A DNA stretch of 54,128 bases from assembly GCA_016296345.1 (NCBI GenBank), contig JAEDJL010000005.1:1-54128 (forward strand), written 5' to 3'. Positions 25,461-33,878 of the stretch are shown here, one piece after another; the stretch's first letter is position 1; every line of letters starts with the position of its first letter. The DNA comes from Bacteroidales bacterium (lineage in GTDB: Bacteria > Bacteroidota > Bacteroidia > Bacteroidales > P3). Both the position numbers and the translations under genes were made by a program. The notes under the pieces are model-generated. The model ran no database searches and was not told where the DNA came from. It saw nothing but the letters and a program-made list of their open reading frames with translations.

Positions 25461-27443
25461 ATGCAAGCACGCTCACAGAGTGGTCAAACAACAGATGAAA
25501 AAGCCACGCCTTCAAAACCATTTACTTATATCATAGATGAGTTCGCCGACATCAAGGTTATGCGTTATCGTTTTGAGGCTTGGCAAAATTTATCACTCAA
25601 TCAAAAACATCTTATTTATCATTTGTCTTGTGCAGCTCTTTGGGGCAGAGATATAATATGGCAACAACACTGCGAATTGAACCTTGTTGTGAGAAAGGCT
25701 CTTGAAAAGGCTTTGACTTCTTACCAAGGCAGCCGAACGACAGCCGATTGGAAAGAGTTTGAAACCTATTGCAAGAGAGTCTTCTTCTCAAACGGCATTC
25801 ATCATCACTATGCCGAAGAGAAGTTCTTCCCACTTTGTTCTCGCGAATACTTTATTTCGGTCGTTGCCTCGTCGTTTGGCAAAGATAAACCACACACTTA
25901 TTCTGAGCAGATAGCCGAATATGTTTACAATCCCGAGATTGCTCCAATCCGAAGGCAGAGCGACAAGAGCAAGGACTTGGTTGCCTCATCTTCGGTGGCG
26001 TTTTACAAGGGTGTAAGCCGAAGTGAGGTCGAACAATTCTACCAAAAGGCAGACCAAGGCGACAGCTTGAGACCAATTTCCACCGGATTGAACACCATAG
26101 TTGTCAAAACAGAAAAAGGAATTGAGGAAAAGGTGTGCCGAAAGGGAGGAGTATATGGCAGGTGGATTGAAAAAATAATCGAACACTTGCAAGCGGCACT
26201 GCCATACTGCGAGAATGAACAGCAGAAACGTCATACCGAACTATTGATTTCCTACTATACCACAGGCGATTTGAAGACTTGGGACGATTACAACATAGCA
26301 TGGGTAAAGGAGAATGAGGCGGCAGTGGATTATATCTCGGGATTTATAGAAACATACCTTGACCCCTTAGGGCAAAAAGCCTCATGGGAAGCTCTTGTCG
26401 ATGTTAAAGATTATCAAGCTACCAAAAGATGTGAACTCCTTTCGCAAAACGCTCAATGGTTTGAGGACAACAGTCCGATAAATCCTATATACAAGAAAGA
26501 AAAGGTAGTGGGTATCAGTGCAAAAGTAATAGATGCAGTGTGCTTGGCTGGAGATAATTTCCCCACACCTCCAATCGGTATCAATCTTCCCAACAGCGAT
26601 TGGATTAGAAAGGAGTATGGTTCAAAAAGTGTGAACATTGCAAATCTTGCCCACGCATACGAGCAGGCTGCAATGGAAAGTCCCAAAAGTGTATTGGACG
26701 AATTTGCACTCACAGACGAAGAAAAGCAGCGTGCAAAGCTCTATGCAACACTTTCAAACGACCTTCATACCGATATGCACGAGTGTTTGGGACACGGAAG
26801 CGGCAAACTCTTGGAACAAACAGACCAAAATGCTCTCAAAGAATACTCTTCCACTTTGGAGGAGGCCCGAGCTGACTTGTTTGCTCTTTATTATATGTAT
26901 GATGACAAGATGATTGAGCTTGGTTTGGTGAGCGACAAGCAGGTTGCAATGGAGGCTTACGACAGCTATATCCGCAACGGATTGCTCTCACAGCTTACTC
27001 GCATTCAGCTTGGCAAAGATTTGACAGAGTCTCACATGCAGGCAAGGAAGCTGATTTCAAGTTATGCTTTTGAAAATTCGGATTGCATCGAAAGGGTATA
27101 TCAAAACAACAAGACTTATTTCGCAATCAAAGATTACGAAAAGCTCCAAAAGGTATTCGGAAACCTGCTTGCGACAATTCAAGACATCAAATCTACCGGC
27201 AATTATGCCAAGGGAAAAGAATTGGTCGAGACTTACGGAGTAAAAATCGACCCTTTGCTTCACAAACAGGTGTTGGAACGCTACCAAAAACTCAATCTGA
27301 AACCATACGGCGGCTTTGTGAATGTTGATATTGTCCCTATGAGAAATTCCGCAGGCGAGGTGATTGATTATTCTCTCGAATATCCGGAAAGTTTTTTGGA
27401 ACAAATGCTCCGATATGGCAGAGAATACTCATTTGACAAGTAG
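25461..27443 (+). CDS. Dipeptidyl peptidase III (M49)
   Basis: I start at ATG 25461 because it is preceded by AAGGAGG, one of the few strong Shine-Dalgarno sequences here, and because the longer frame begins upstream of the -7 box. The 660-residue zinc peptidase removes dipeptides from peptide N-termini. The zinc motif is HECLGH (His440, Glu441, His445) in the HExxGH form, and the third ligand is Glu468 in EEARAD. No signal peptide is seen, so it is probably cytosolic. It is monocistronic, ending at a strong terminator. Confidence 0.93.
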   Translation: MQARSQSGQTTDEKATPSKPFTYIIDEFADIKVMRYRFEAWQNLSLNQKHLIYHLSCAALWGRDIIWQQHCELNLVVRKALEKALTSYQGSRTTADWKEFETYCKRVFFSNGIHHHYAEEKFFPLCSREYFISVVASSFGKDKPHTYSEQIAEYVYNPEIAPIRRQSDKSKDLVASSSVAFYKGVSRSEVEQFYQKADQGDSLRPISTGLNTIVVKTEKGIEEKVCRKGGVYGRWIEKIIEHLQAALPYCENEQQKRHTELLISYYTTGDLKTWDDYNIAWVKENEAAVDYISGFIETYLDPLGQKASWEALVDVKDYQATKRCELLSQNAQWFEDNSPINPIYKKEKVVGISAKVIDAVCLAGDNFPTPPIGINLPNSDWIRKEYGSKSVNIANLAHAYEQAAMESPKSVLDEFALTDEEKQRAKLYATLSNDLHTDMHECLGHGSGKLLEQTDQNALKEYSSTLEEARADLFALYYMYDDKMIELGLVSDKQVAMEAYDSYIRNGLLSQLTRIQLGKDLTESHMQARKLISSYAFENSDCIERVYQNNKTYFAIKDYEKLQKVFGNLLATIQDIKSTGNYAKGKELVETYGVKIDPLLHKQVLERYQKLNLKPYGGFVNVDIVPMRNSAGEVIDYSLEYPESFLEQMLRYGREYSFDK

Positions 27444-27474
27444 TCAAAGAGAGCGTAGTGCGATAGAAAAAAAC

Positions 27475-27518
27475 AAGATGAGGTTGCTGTTTGTCAGAAC
27501 CTCATCTTATTTTTTTGT
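27475..27518. terminator. Strong convergent terminator after DPP III
   Basis: AAGATGAGGTT (27475-27485) pairs with AACCTCATCTT (27498-27508). On plus it is followed by ATTTTTTTG. On minus a T7 run follows the stem, so it also serves the purE-deaminase operon that ends at 27532. Confidence 0.9.
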
Positions 27519-27531
27519 TTCTGCAAAAAGA

Positions 27532-28560
27532 CTATTGTTTGTCGTATTTCAGTATGCTGTTGTCAAAAAAGACCAATTCTATTCCTGCCTCTGCGAACAT
27601 TTTTTCGCTCTCTGCTCCTGCATGATACTTCATCTGACAAACAACTCTCTTTATTCCGCAGTTGATAATCATCATTGCACAAGTGCGACAAGGGGTCATG
27701 CGGCAGTAGAGTGTCGCTCCCTCCAAGGCTATGCCTCTTTTGGCTGCCTGACATATCGCATTTTGCTCTGCATGAACCGTTCTGACGCAATGGGTCGAAA
27801 CGCTGCCGTCTTCGTTTATCGTCTGCTTCAACAGATGCCCCACATCGTCGCAATGGGCAAGCCCTGTCGGAGAACCCACATAGCCTGTTACCAACACCTG
27901 ACGGTCTTTGACTATCACGCAACCGCTTCTTCCTCTGTCGCAAGTGGCACGTTTTGAGGCTGCATCTGCCAATTCCATGAAGTATTCGTCCCATGAGGGT
28001 CTTGTTTTGCGTTCAATCTCGCTTATCACGGCGTTTACCTTCTCTCTGAGGGCAGCTATGTCAGAGTTGTTCTCAAATCGATAATCTGCCATTGCCATAC
28101 AGCTGCTTATATCTTGGCTTTTGCCGTTTTGAGGCTTCATTTCTCTCTGTTCGTTTGCCACAAAGGTTTCAAAATCCACGTTGTCGGTCTCGCTCTTGCG
28201 GAGCTTAATTCTTTCGTATCGGGTTTTGAGGTCTGCATCGACCGAAAAGAGATAAAATCCCGACACTTTTCTCATGAGCAATACCTCTTCGGGATTTCTC
28301 ACACTTTCAATCACACAGTTTTTCCCCTCTTTGAGAGCCTCGTTCATCATACTTCGTATGATGTAATCGCTGCCATGTTCTTGTCTTATGGCGTTGGCAG
28401 TGCTTGTCATGCTGTCCCGATTTACCGTAAGACCGCGTTTTTCAATCTCTTTGACCAAAAAGTCTCTTGCAGAGAAGTGCAAAAAGCCTCGTTCTTTCAA
28501 ACAATCGACTATCGTACCCTTTCCGGCTCCCAATGTGCCGGTTATGCCTATCATTATCAT
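27532..28560 (-). CDS. Fusion of P-loop nucleotide kinase-like domain and dCMP deaminase
   Basis: The N-terminal ~180 residues form a P-loop kinase-like domain (GITGTLGAGKGT, 5-16, then a dephospho-CoA/adenylate-kinase-like core with NCVIESVRNPEE). Residues ~188-320 are a cytidine/deoxycytidylate deaminase with zinc motif HAE (263-265) and PCRTC (Cys291, Cys294). The family makes dUMP from dCMP. dCMP deaminases with an N-terminal kinase-like part are known in fungi and some bacteria, but the kinase substrate is unclear. It overlaps purE by 4 nt, tying it to nucleotide metabolism. It may be one bifunctional enzyme or a deaminase with a nucleotide-sensing lobe. Confidence 0.85.
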   Translation of the reverse strand: MIMIGITGTLGAGKGTIVDCLKERGFLHFSARDFLVKEIEKRGLTVNRDSMTSTANAIRQEHGSDYIIRSMMNEALKEGKNCVIESVRNPEEVLLMRKVSGFYLFSVDADLKTRYERIKLRKSETDNVDFETFVANEQREMKPQNGKSQDISSCMAMADYRFENNSDIAALREKVNAVISEIERKTRPSWDEYFMELADAASKRATCDRGRSGCVIVKDRQVLVTGYVGSPTGLAHCDDVGHLLKQTINEDGSVSTHCVRTVHAEQNAICQAAKRGIALEGATLYCRMTPCRTCAMMIINCGIKRVVCQMKYHAGAESEKMFAEAGIELVFFDNSILKYDKQ

Positions 28561-29060
28561 ACTTTGTAGTCGTATTTTATCGCAGAAAGTTCTTTGTTTG
28601 CCTTTACAATTTTGTCTTTGAGGCTTTCCTTGTAAGCAATCATCTTTTGCCTTAGCTCTTTGTCCGCTGTTGCCAAAATTTGTACTGCAAGGATTGCCGC
28701 ATTCAAAGCTCCGTTGATTGCAACCGTTGCAACAGGTATTCCGGGAGGCATTTGCAACATTGCCAGAGCAGCGTCCATTCCCTCCAAAGAAGACTTTATC
28801 GGAACACCTATCACAGGCAGCGGTGTCATTGCCGCAATCACTCCCGGAAGATGTGCTGCCATTCCTGCTCCTGCAATTATCACTTCTATGCCTCTTTGTT
28901 CTGCCTTTGTGGCAAAGTCTTCCACTTCTTTGGGAGTGCGATGTGCCGAAAGGGCATTCATTTCAAACGGAATTTCCATTTGATTTAGAAACTTGGCTGC
29001 CGCTTCCATTACAGGCAAATCGGAAGTGCTGCCCATTATTATACTCACTCTTGCTACCAT
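28557..29060 (-). CDS. purE: N5-carboxyaminoimidazole ribonucleotide mutase
   Basis: I start at ATG 29060 (MVARVSIIMGSTSD); the longer frame upstream passes through the promoter. The 167-residue enzyme moves the carboxyl group of N5-CAIR to C4 in purine synthesis. Motifs are IMGSTSDLPVM near residue 8, NALSAHRTP, IAGAGMAAHLPGVIAAMTPLPVIGVP and PPGIPVATVAI. A -7 box TACCTTTG lies at 29082-29089. No purK is adjacent. The deaminase gene follows with a 4-nt overlap. Confidence 0.95.
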   Translation of the reverse strand: MVARVSIIMGSTSDLPVMEAAAKFLNQMEIPFEMNALSAHRTPKEVEDFATKAEQRGIEVIIAGAGMAAHLPGVIAAMTPLPVIGVPIKSSLEGMDAALAMLQMPPGIPVATVAINGALNAAILAVQILATADKELRQKMIAYKESLKDKIVKANKELSAIKYDYKV

Positions 29061-29472
29061 AATAGGATATATTTTGTTTTGCAAAGGTAAGATTTTCAAC
29101 TCATTCTCACAATAATTTGAGCAAATTATTTGTTTGTTTCGATGTATGGGTGTTCCCAAATGTGGCAAAGCGGAAAGAATTGTGCGAAACAGCAACAAAA
29201 TCTCTTGTGAAAGCATTTGATTTTCAGATTGTTTGAAAGCAGCAAAATAAAACGGCGTTTCACGAAAATAAAACGCCGTTTCAGTCGGACAAAACGGCGT
29301 TTTATTTTTGCAAATCGGCGTTTTATTTCGGCAGCTTCAATAATCAAAATCACAAGAGGTAGAAAACCGATGATTTTCGTATCTTTGCAGACCGTTTTTG
29401 CGGCAGATTGGACAAGAAAAACAAACAACCCGATGTGAAAATCGGCAATAATAATCAAACATATTCAACCAA
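29061..29472. promoter_or_regulatory. Divergent intergenic region between purE and the pseudouridine synthase
   Basis: This 412-bp gap holds a minus-strand -7 box (29082-29089, TACCTTTG) for purE, repeat array E, and a plus-strand -7 box TATCTTTG (29380-29387) for the rightward operon with a leader of about 80 nt. An open frame at 29408-29668 lies in another frame of the true gene and is rejected. Confidence 0.7.
29249..29326. repeat. Palindromic tetrad array E
   Basis: Cores CGGCG, CGCCG, CGGCG and CGGCG are centred near 29255, 29276, 29297 and 29318, an exact 21-bp pitch. Linkers CAGTCGGA and ATTTTTGC match those in other arrays. Units 1-2 and 2-3 can pair. Confidence 0.92.
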
Positions 29473-30621
29473 ATGGAAGACAGAAGAGACAATCGTTCTT
29501 GGAAAAGACCCGAGAGAAGAGACAGAGAGTTCAGACAAGATGAAGGATTTCGCAGAGAAAGCAGCGACAGAAGAGAATTTCGTCCGAGAAATGAAAGACA
29601 TTTTGAGTTCAAAGACAGAGAAGAATTACCATTTCGACAAGAAAGACAGGGCAAACGCCCGAGAATAAAAAGAGACTCTTACAATCGAGAAGACCAAAGA
29701 GGCTTTGTTCCTGTTGAAAGGACAAGACAAAGAAGAAACAGGGACGACAATCAAAGGTCATTTGACAGAAGAGAACACTCTTTTGACCAAAGAGACAACA
29801 ACTTCGGCAGAGAAAAAAAGAGAAATCACTCAAAATTTGAGGGCAACAAGCGTTCGTTTGAGCGAAAGAGACAATACTACTCCGAAACTCCCGACATAGC
29901 AAACAAAGAAGACGGATTGATACGTCTTAACAAGTATATTTCAAACTCGGGTATCTGTTCGAGACGAGAAGCCGACGTTTTGATTTCCACAGGTGTGGTT
30001 ACGGTAAACGGAGAGGTCGTTACACAAATGGGATATAAGGTAAAGCCGGGCGATAGTGTGTGTTACGGAGGAGAAAAGCTCTCCAACGAAAGAAAAGTCT
30101 ATCTTTTGCTCAACAAACCCAAAGGATTCATCACCACACTCGAAGACCCGCAAGAGAGAAAGACCGTAATGAGCCTTGTGGGAAAGGCTTGCAAAGAGAG
30201 AATTTACCCTGTCGGAAGATTGGATAGAAATACCTGCGGACTATTACTTTTTACCAATGACGGCGAATTAACAAAGAAACTGACCCACCCTTCGTTCGGA
30301 GCGAGGAAAATCTACCACGTGGAATTGGATAAGCCGCTTACCAAAGCTGACATGAACCTTCTTTGCGAGGGAGTGGAGTTGGAAGACGGCATTGCACGCT
30401 TTGACGACATTCAATACGTAGAAGGATTTAACAGCAAGAAGGTTGTGGGCGTTGAACTGCACTCGGGCAAAAACAGAATAGTCAGACGTATGTTCAACCA
30501 CTTGGATTATAAGGTTGAAAAGTTGGATAGAGTTTTCTTTGCGGGACTTACGAAAAAAAATCTCACAAGAGGACACTATCGTTTCTTGACCGAGCAAGAA
30601 GTAGCCTTCTTAAAAAAGTAA
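29473..30621 (+). CDS. Pseudouridine synthase (RluB/RsuA family) with long charged N-terminal tail
   Basis: Residues ~1-145 are a low-complexity, probably disordered tail rich in Arg, Asp, Glu, Gln and Phe (many RRD, RRE and FDRR patterns), likely RNA-binding. The conserved part has an S4 domain (about 147-195, IRLNKYISNSGICSRREADVLI) and the catalytic domain with GRLDRNTCGLLLFTNDG (catalytic Asp251) and the C-terminal GKNRIVRRMF. The family isomerises uridines in 23S or 16S rRNA. It is followed after 5 bp by the AsmA-like gene. Confidence 0.9.
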   Translation: MEDRRDNRSWKRPERRDREFRQDEGFRRESSDRREFRPRNERHFEFKDREELPFRQERQGKRPRIKRDSYNREDQRGFVPVERTRQRRNRDDNQRSFDRREHSFDQRDNNFGREKKRNHSKFEGNKRSFERKRQYYSETPDIANKEDGLIRLNKYISNSGICSRREADVLISTGVVTVNGEVVTQMGYKVKPGDSVCYGGEKLSNERKVYLLLNKPKGFITTLEDPQERKTVMSLVGKACKERIYPVGRLDRNTCGLLLFTNDGELTKKLTHPSFGARKIYHVELDKPLTKADMNLLCEGVELEDGIARFDDIQYVEGFNSKKVVGVELHSGKNRIVRRMFNHLDYKVEKLDRVFFAGLTKKNLTRGHYRFLTEQEVAFLKK

Positions 30622-30625
30622 GCAG

Positions 30626-33088
30626 ATGAAGTTTGCTTTCTCTGATAAGCCCGCAAGATGGAAGAAAGTCTTGTTTTGGGGTGTTGTTTGTTGCTTGTTT
30701 TTGTTTGTTTTGAGCATTGCAATCGTTCTTTTCAACACAGACAAAATCAAACAGACCTTTGTCAGAGAAATAAACAAGCACCTATTGACCGAAGTCAGCG
30801 TAAAGGAGATAGATGTCGGCATTTTGTCGTCCTTTCCGCTGGTTTCGGTTTCTTTTTCGGACATAGTGATGCCCGATGCTTACCCTGACAGCACACTCTG
30901 TTGCGATACCCTTGCCGTATTGCAGCAAATCAAACTCAAATTTAACCTTGTCGATATTCTCAAAGGCAGATACAATGTCAAAAAAGTGGAGGCTTCGCAC
31001 GGCAAAATCAAACTTAAAGTCCTTTCTTCGGGCGAAAGCAACTACCACTTTTGGAAAAGCGACACCACAAGCACGAGTTCGGATTTTGCTTTCTCGATTA
31101 AGGATTTCCGTTTGAAAGATATAGATTTGGAATACGTCAATGAAATATCCAAACTCTTGATTGGAGCAAATCTTTCCGACGCCCGGGCAAGCGGAGACTT
31201 CTCTTCACAGAAACAAAACATTGTTCTGTCGTCCCGACTTCAACTAAGACGATTTGCATTCGACAAAGTGCAGACCGCAAGCGATGTTCCGATAAAATTA
31301 AAAGTCGTTGCAGCCAACGATTTTGCCAAAAAGCAAGCCACAATCACCGAAAGCAAGATTTTTGTCGGCAAAATGGAGTTTGGAATTGACGGACAGTTCA
31401 ACTATGAGGAAGATTTGTTTGTCGATTGTGACATTTCGGGAAGACAAATCAAACTTTCGGAAGCACTATCTCTTGTAAAGAAAGACGGCAAGGAGCTGTT
31501 TTCCGATTACAAAACTTCGGGAGACCTTGCCTTCTCGGCAAAAATCAAAGGCAAATTGACAAAAGACGCCGCCCCTTCGATAAATGCGACATTTAGTTTG
31601 AGCAATGCTTCTGCCCGCTATGAGAAAAAGAACATCAATATCACCAATGTGAAAATCTGTGGCAGCTATACAAATGGCGAAAAGTGCAATTCGGTAAGCT
31701 CTCTTTTGGATATAACAGCCTTTGAAGCCACTTTCAATCAGGGATACGTCAAAGGTAAATTCTCTCTCTCCGACTTCAATAAAACAAACGTCGATGCAAG
31801 TCTGCAAGCCGAAGTAAATCTGTCCCAAATCAAAGACTTGCTGAAACTTGACAGCACAGAAGTTTTGCAAGGCTTCGCAAAGATAGACTTGGAGCTGCAA
31901 AGAAAGAACTCAAAGGTGAAAATGAGCGGAAAAGGAGAGCTTAAAGACTTGGCTTTGCAGGACAAGAGATTGAAAAATCATGCTCTTTCCAAAACCAACT
32001 GCGATTTGACATTTGACAACAGTGCAATCAAAATAAACAAAGCGAAAGGACTGCTGAACAATCAAGCGTTTTCGCTTTGCGGAACTTACAATCTTGAAGG
32101 CAGATTGCAGGCTGACTTGCAGCTAAGGCAGTATAAGTTTAATGACATAACGCTTGACAACATCGATGCAAAGATTAACTACAACAAAGGCGTGATTGAT
32201 TGCAAGAAATTGTCGTTTGGCATTTTTGAAGGCAGCGTTTCGAGCAACGATTGCAGGATTTTGCTTCAAGACAGTTGCACAATCGTCAAGGCAGATGCTG
32301 TTTTGAAAGACATCAATCTTCAAAAGGCTTTTGCCCAAACGAAGAACCTCAATCAAACCTTGCTGACCGACAAAAACATAGAGGGCAAACTCTCTGCCAA
32401 AGCGAAGGCAGGATTGTATTTTGACAAGGATTTCAATCTCGTTTTGGAGCGTTCGACGCTCGATATCGACTATACGCTTTCAAAAGGCAGGCTTAAAAAT
32501 GTCAAAATGCTCGAAAAGCTGTCCTATTTTGTCGATGAACAGGCACTGAAAAACGTAAAATTTGAAACTATTTCCTCATCTGTTCAAATCAATGACGGAG
32601 TTATTGCGATAAATCCCATAAAGGTGTTGAGCAATGCGGTGAATTTTGATTTGGTAGGCAGACATTGCTTGGACGGAAAGATAGATTACAATGTTTCTAT
32701 CAAGTTGTCGGAATTTGCAAGCAAGAAAAAGAAAGCCGCAATGCAGAAACAACAGCAGCAATTCGGCACTTTCGAGAGCGGAACGGACAACAGGATTACT
32801 CTTTTTGTCAAAATAGGAGGCACAATCGACAAACCCACATTCTCATACGACATAAAAGGCAATATGCAAAGGGCAAAAGAACAAATAAAACAAGACAAAC
32901 AAAGCATATTGCAGTCGATTGACAAAGATTTTGACCTCAAACTCGAACAAAGTCGCCAAGACAAACAGCAATGGAAGCGACAACAGGAGGGCGAATACAT
33001 AATCGAGTGGGAGCAAGAGAGCGAAAAACAAGCCGAAAGCAAGAAAAAACAATTTGAAGAAGGCGAATTCTCGGTAGAATGGGAGTAA
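30626..33088 (+). CDS. AsmA-like envelope protein
   Basis: The 820-residue protein has one membrane segment (VLFWGVVCCLFLFVLSIAIVLF, about 15-36) followed by a long beta-rich periplasmic region of the AsmA/TamB type. N-terminal features typical of the family are the LTEVSVKEIDVGILSSFPLVSVSFSDI stretch and LRLKDIDLEY-like repeats. Such proteins are bridge-like lipid transporters or outer-membrane assembly factors. The C-terminus (about 750-820) is Gln/Lys/Glu-rich and ends with two similar GEYIIEWE/GEFSVEWE motifs. It is co-transcribed with the pseudouridine synthase; no functional link is evident. Confidence 0.82.
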   Translation: MKFAFSDKPARWKKVLFWGVVCCLFLFVLSIAIVLFNTDKIKQTFVREINKHLLTEVSVKEIDVGILSSFPLVSVSFSDIVMPDAYPDSTLCCDTLAVLQQIKLKFNLVDILKGRYNVKKVEASHGKIKLKVLSSGESNYHFWKSDTTSTSSDFAFSIKDFRLKDIDLEYVNEISKLLIGANLSDARASGDFSSQKQNIVLSSRLQLRRFAFDKVQTASDVPIKLKVVAANDFAKKQATITESKIFVGKMEFGIDGQFNYEEDLFVDCDISGRQIKLSEALSLVKKDGKELFSDYKTSGDLAFSAKIKGKLTKDAAPSINATFSLSNASARYEKKNINITNVKICGSYTNGEKCNSVSSLLDITAFEATFNQGYVKGKFSLSDFNKTNVDASLQAEVNLSQIKDLLKLDSTEVLQGFAKIDLELQRKNSKVKMSGKGELKDLALQDKRLKNHALSKTNCDLTFDNSAIKINKAKGLLNNQAFSLCGTYNLEGRLQADLQLRQYKFNDITLDNIDAKINYNKGVIDCKKLSFGIFEGSVSSNDCRILLQDSCTIVKADAVLKDINLQKAFAQTKNLNQTLLTDKNIEGKLSAKAKAGLYFDKDFNLVLERSTLDIDYTLSKGRLKNVKMLEKLSYFVDEQALKNVKFETISSSVQINDGVIAINPIKVLSNAVNFDLVGRHCLDGKIDYNVSIKLSEFASKKKKAAMQKQQQQFGTFESGTDNRITLFVKIGGTIDKPTFSYDIKGNMQRAKEQIKQDKQSILQSIDKDFDLKLEQSRQDKQQWKRQQEGEYIIEWEQESEKQAESKKKQFEEGEFSVEWE

Positions 33089-33101
33089 ACACAAAAAAAA
33101 T

Positions 33102-33140
33102 AAGGAGCTTTCCTTTGAGAGAAAGCCCCTTGTGTTTTTA
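33102..33140. terminator. Convergent terminator between AsmA-like gene and rubrerythrin
   Basis: AAGGAGCTTTC (33102-33112) pairs with GAAAGCCCCTT (33121-33131) with one G-T on one strand. An A8 run lies to the left and TGTGTTTTT to the right, so T-tails exist in both directions. Confidence 0.8.
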
Positions 33141-33153
33141 CTCGGAAGCGAGA

Positions 33154-33705
33154 TTACTTCTTGAAATAGCGATTGTAAAGAGCCTCAAAGCCTTTTCCGT
33201 GTCTTGCTTCGTCTCTTGCCATTTCGTGAACTGTGTCATGAATTGCATCAAGATTTGCAGCCTTTGCATTCTTTGCAACTCTTACTTTGTCAGCACAAGC
33301 TCCTGCTTCGGCGTTCATACGTTTTTCGAGATTGGTCTTTGTATCCCAAACAACGTCTCCCAAAAGTTCTGCAAACTTAGCTGCGTGTTCTGCTTCTTCC
33401 CAAGCATAACGCTTGAATGCTTCTGCAACTTCAGGATAGCCTTCTCTGTCTGCCTGACGGCTCATAGCCAAATACATTCCTACTTCGGTGCATTCGCCCA
33501 TAAAGTGTGCGTTTAGGTCTTTTATCATCTCTTCTCCGCTTCCTTTTGCCACGCCTAAGACGTGTTCTGCTTCGAATACCAAGCCTGCTTCTTCGTTCAA
33601 TTCTTTGAACTTCTCTGCCGGTTGTTTGCACTGAGGGCATTGTGCAGGTGGTTCAGGTCCTTCGTGTACGTAACCGCAAACGGTACAAATCCATTTCTTT
33701 GCCAT
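33154..33705 (-). CDS. Reverse-type rubrerythrin
   Basis: The 183-residue protein begins with a rubredoxin-like iron site (Cys7/Cys10 in CTVCGYVHEG and Cys23/Cys26 in CPQC), followed by a ferritin-like diiron domain (FMGECTEVGMYLAMSRQA, EEAEHAAKFAE, MARDEARHGKGFEALY). Classical rubrerythrins have the order reversed. Reverse rubrerythrins reduce peroxide and oxygen in strict anaerobes. A -7 box lies at 33756-33763. It indicates an anaerobic lifestyle with oxidative-stress defence. Confidence 0.94.
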   Translation of the reverse strand: MAKKWICTVCGYVHEGPEPPAQCPQCKQPAEKFKELNEEAGLVFEAEHVLGVAKGSGEEMIKDLNAHFMGECTEVGMYLAMSRQADREGYPEVAEAFKRYAWEEAEHAAKFAELLGDVVWDTKTNLEKRMNAEAGACADKVRVAKNAKAANLDAIHDTVHEMARDEARHGKGFEALYNRYFKK

Positions 33706-33755
33706 AATCTTACTTTTTTAATGTTCTACAAATTGTTTGTTTGATTTTGTCGGAG

Positions 33756-33763
33756 CAAAATTA
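33756..33763 (-). promoter_or_regulatory. -7 box of rubrerythrin
   Basis: TAATTTTG on the minus strand, 50 bp upstream of the start codon at 33705, giving a leader of about 45 nt. The remaining 115 bp to the next gene show no other structure. Confidence 0.55.
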
Positions 33764-33878
33764 CAAAAAAATCCTCCTATCTTCCAAATTTGAAATCGAA
33801 AAACATTTTTATAACGATATAGCTTTGCTTTTAAGCGACAATTTTTGCAGTTTTGGAACAATTATATTGGCGGTTTGT

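Noticed and set aside
29126..29458. Lys/Arg/Phe-repeat frame across array E
   Set aside because: The KRRF repeats are a by-product of the 21-bp array read in one frame; no start site or homology supports it.
29408..29668. 86-codon frame overlapping the start of the pseudouridine synthase
   Set aside because: It is an alternative frame of the charged tail; the RRD-rich frame runs on into the S4 domain.
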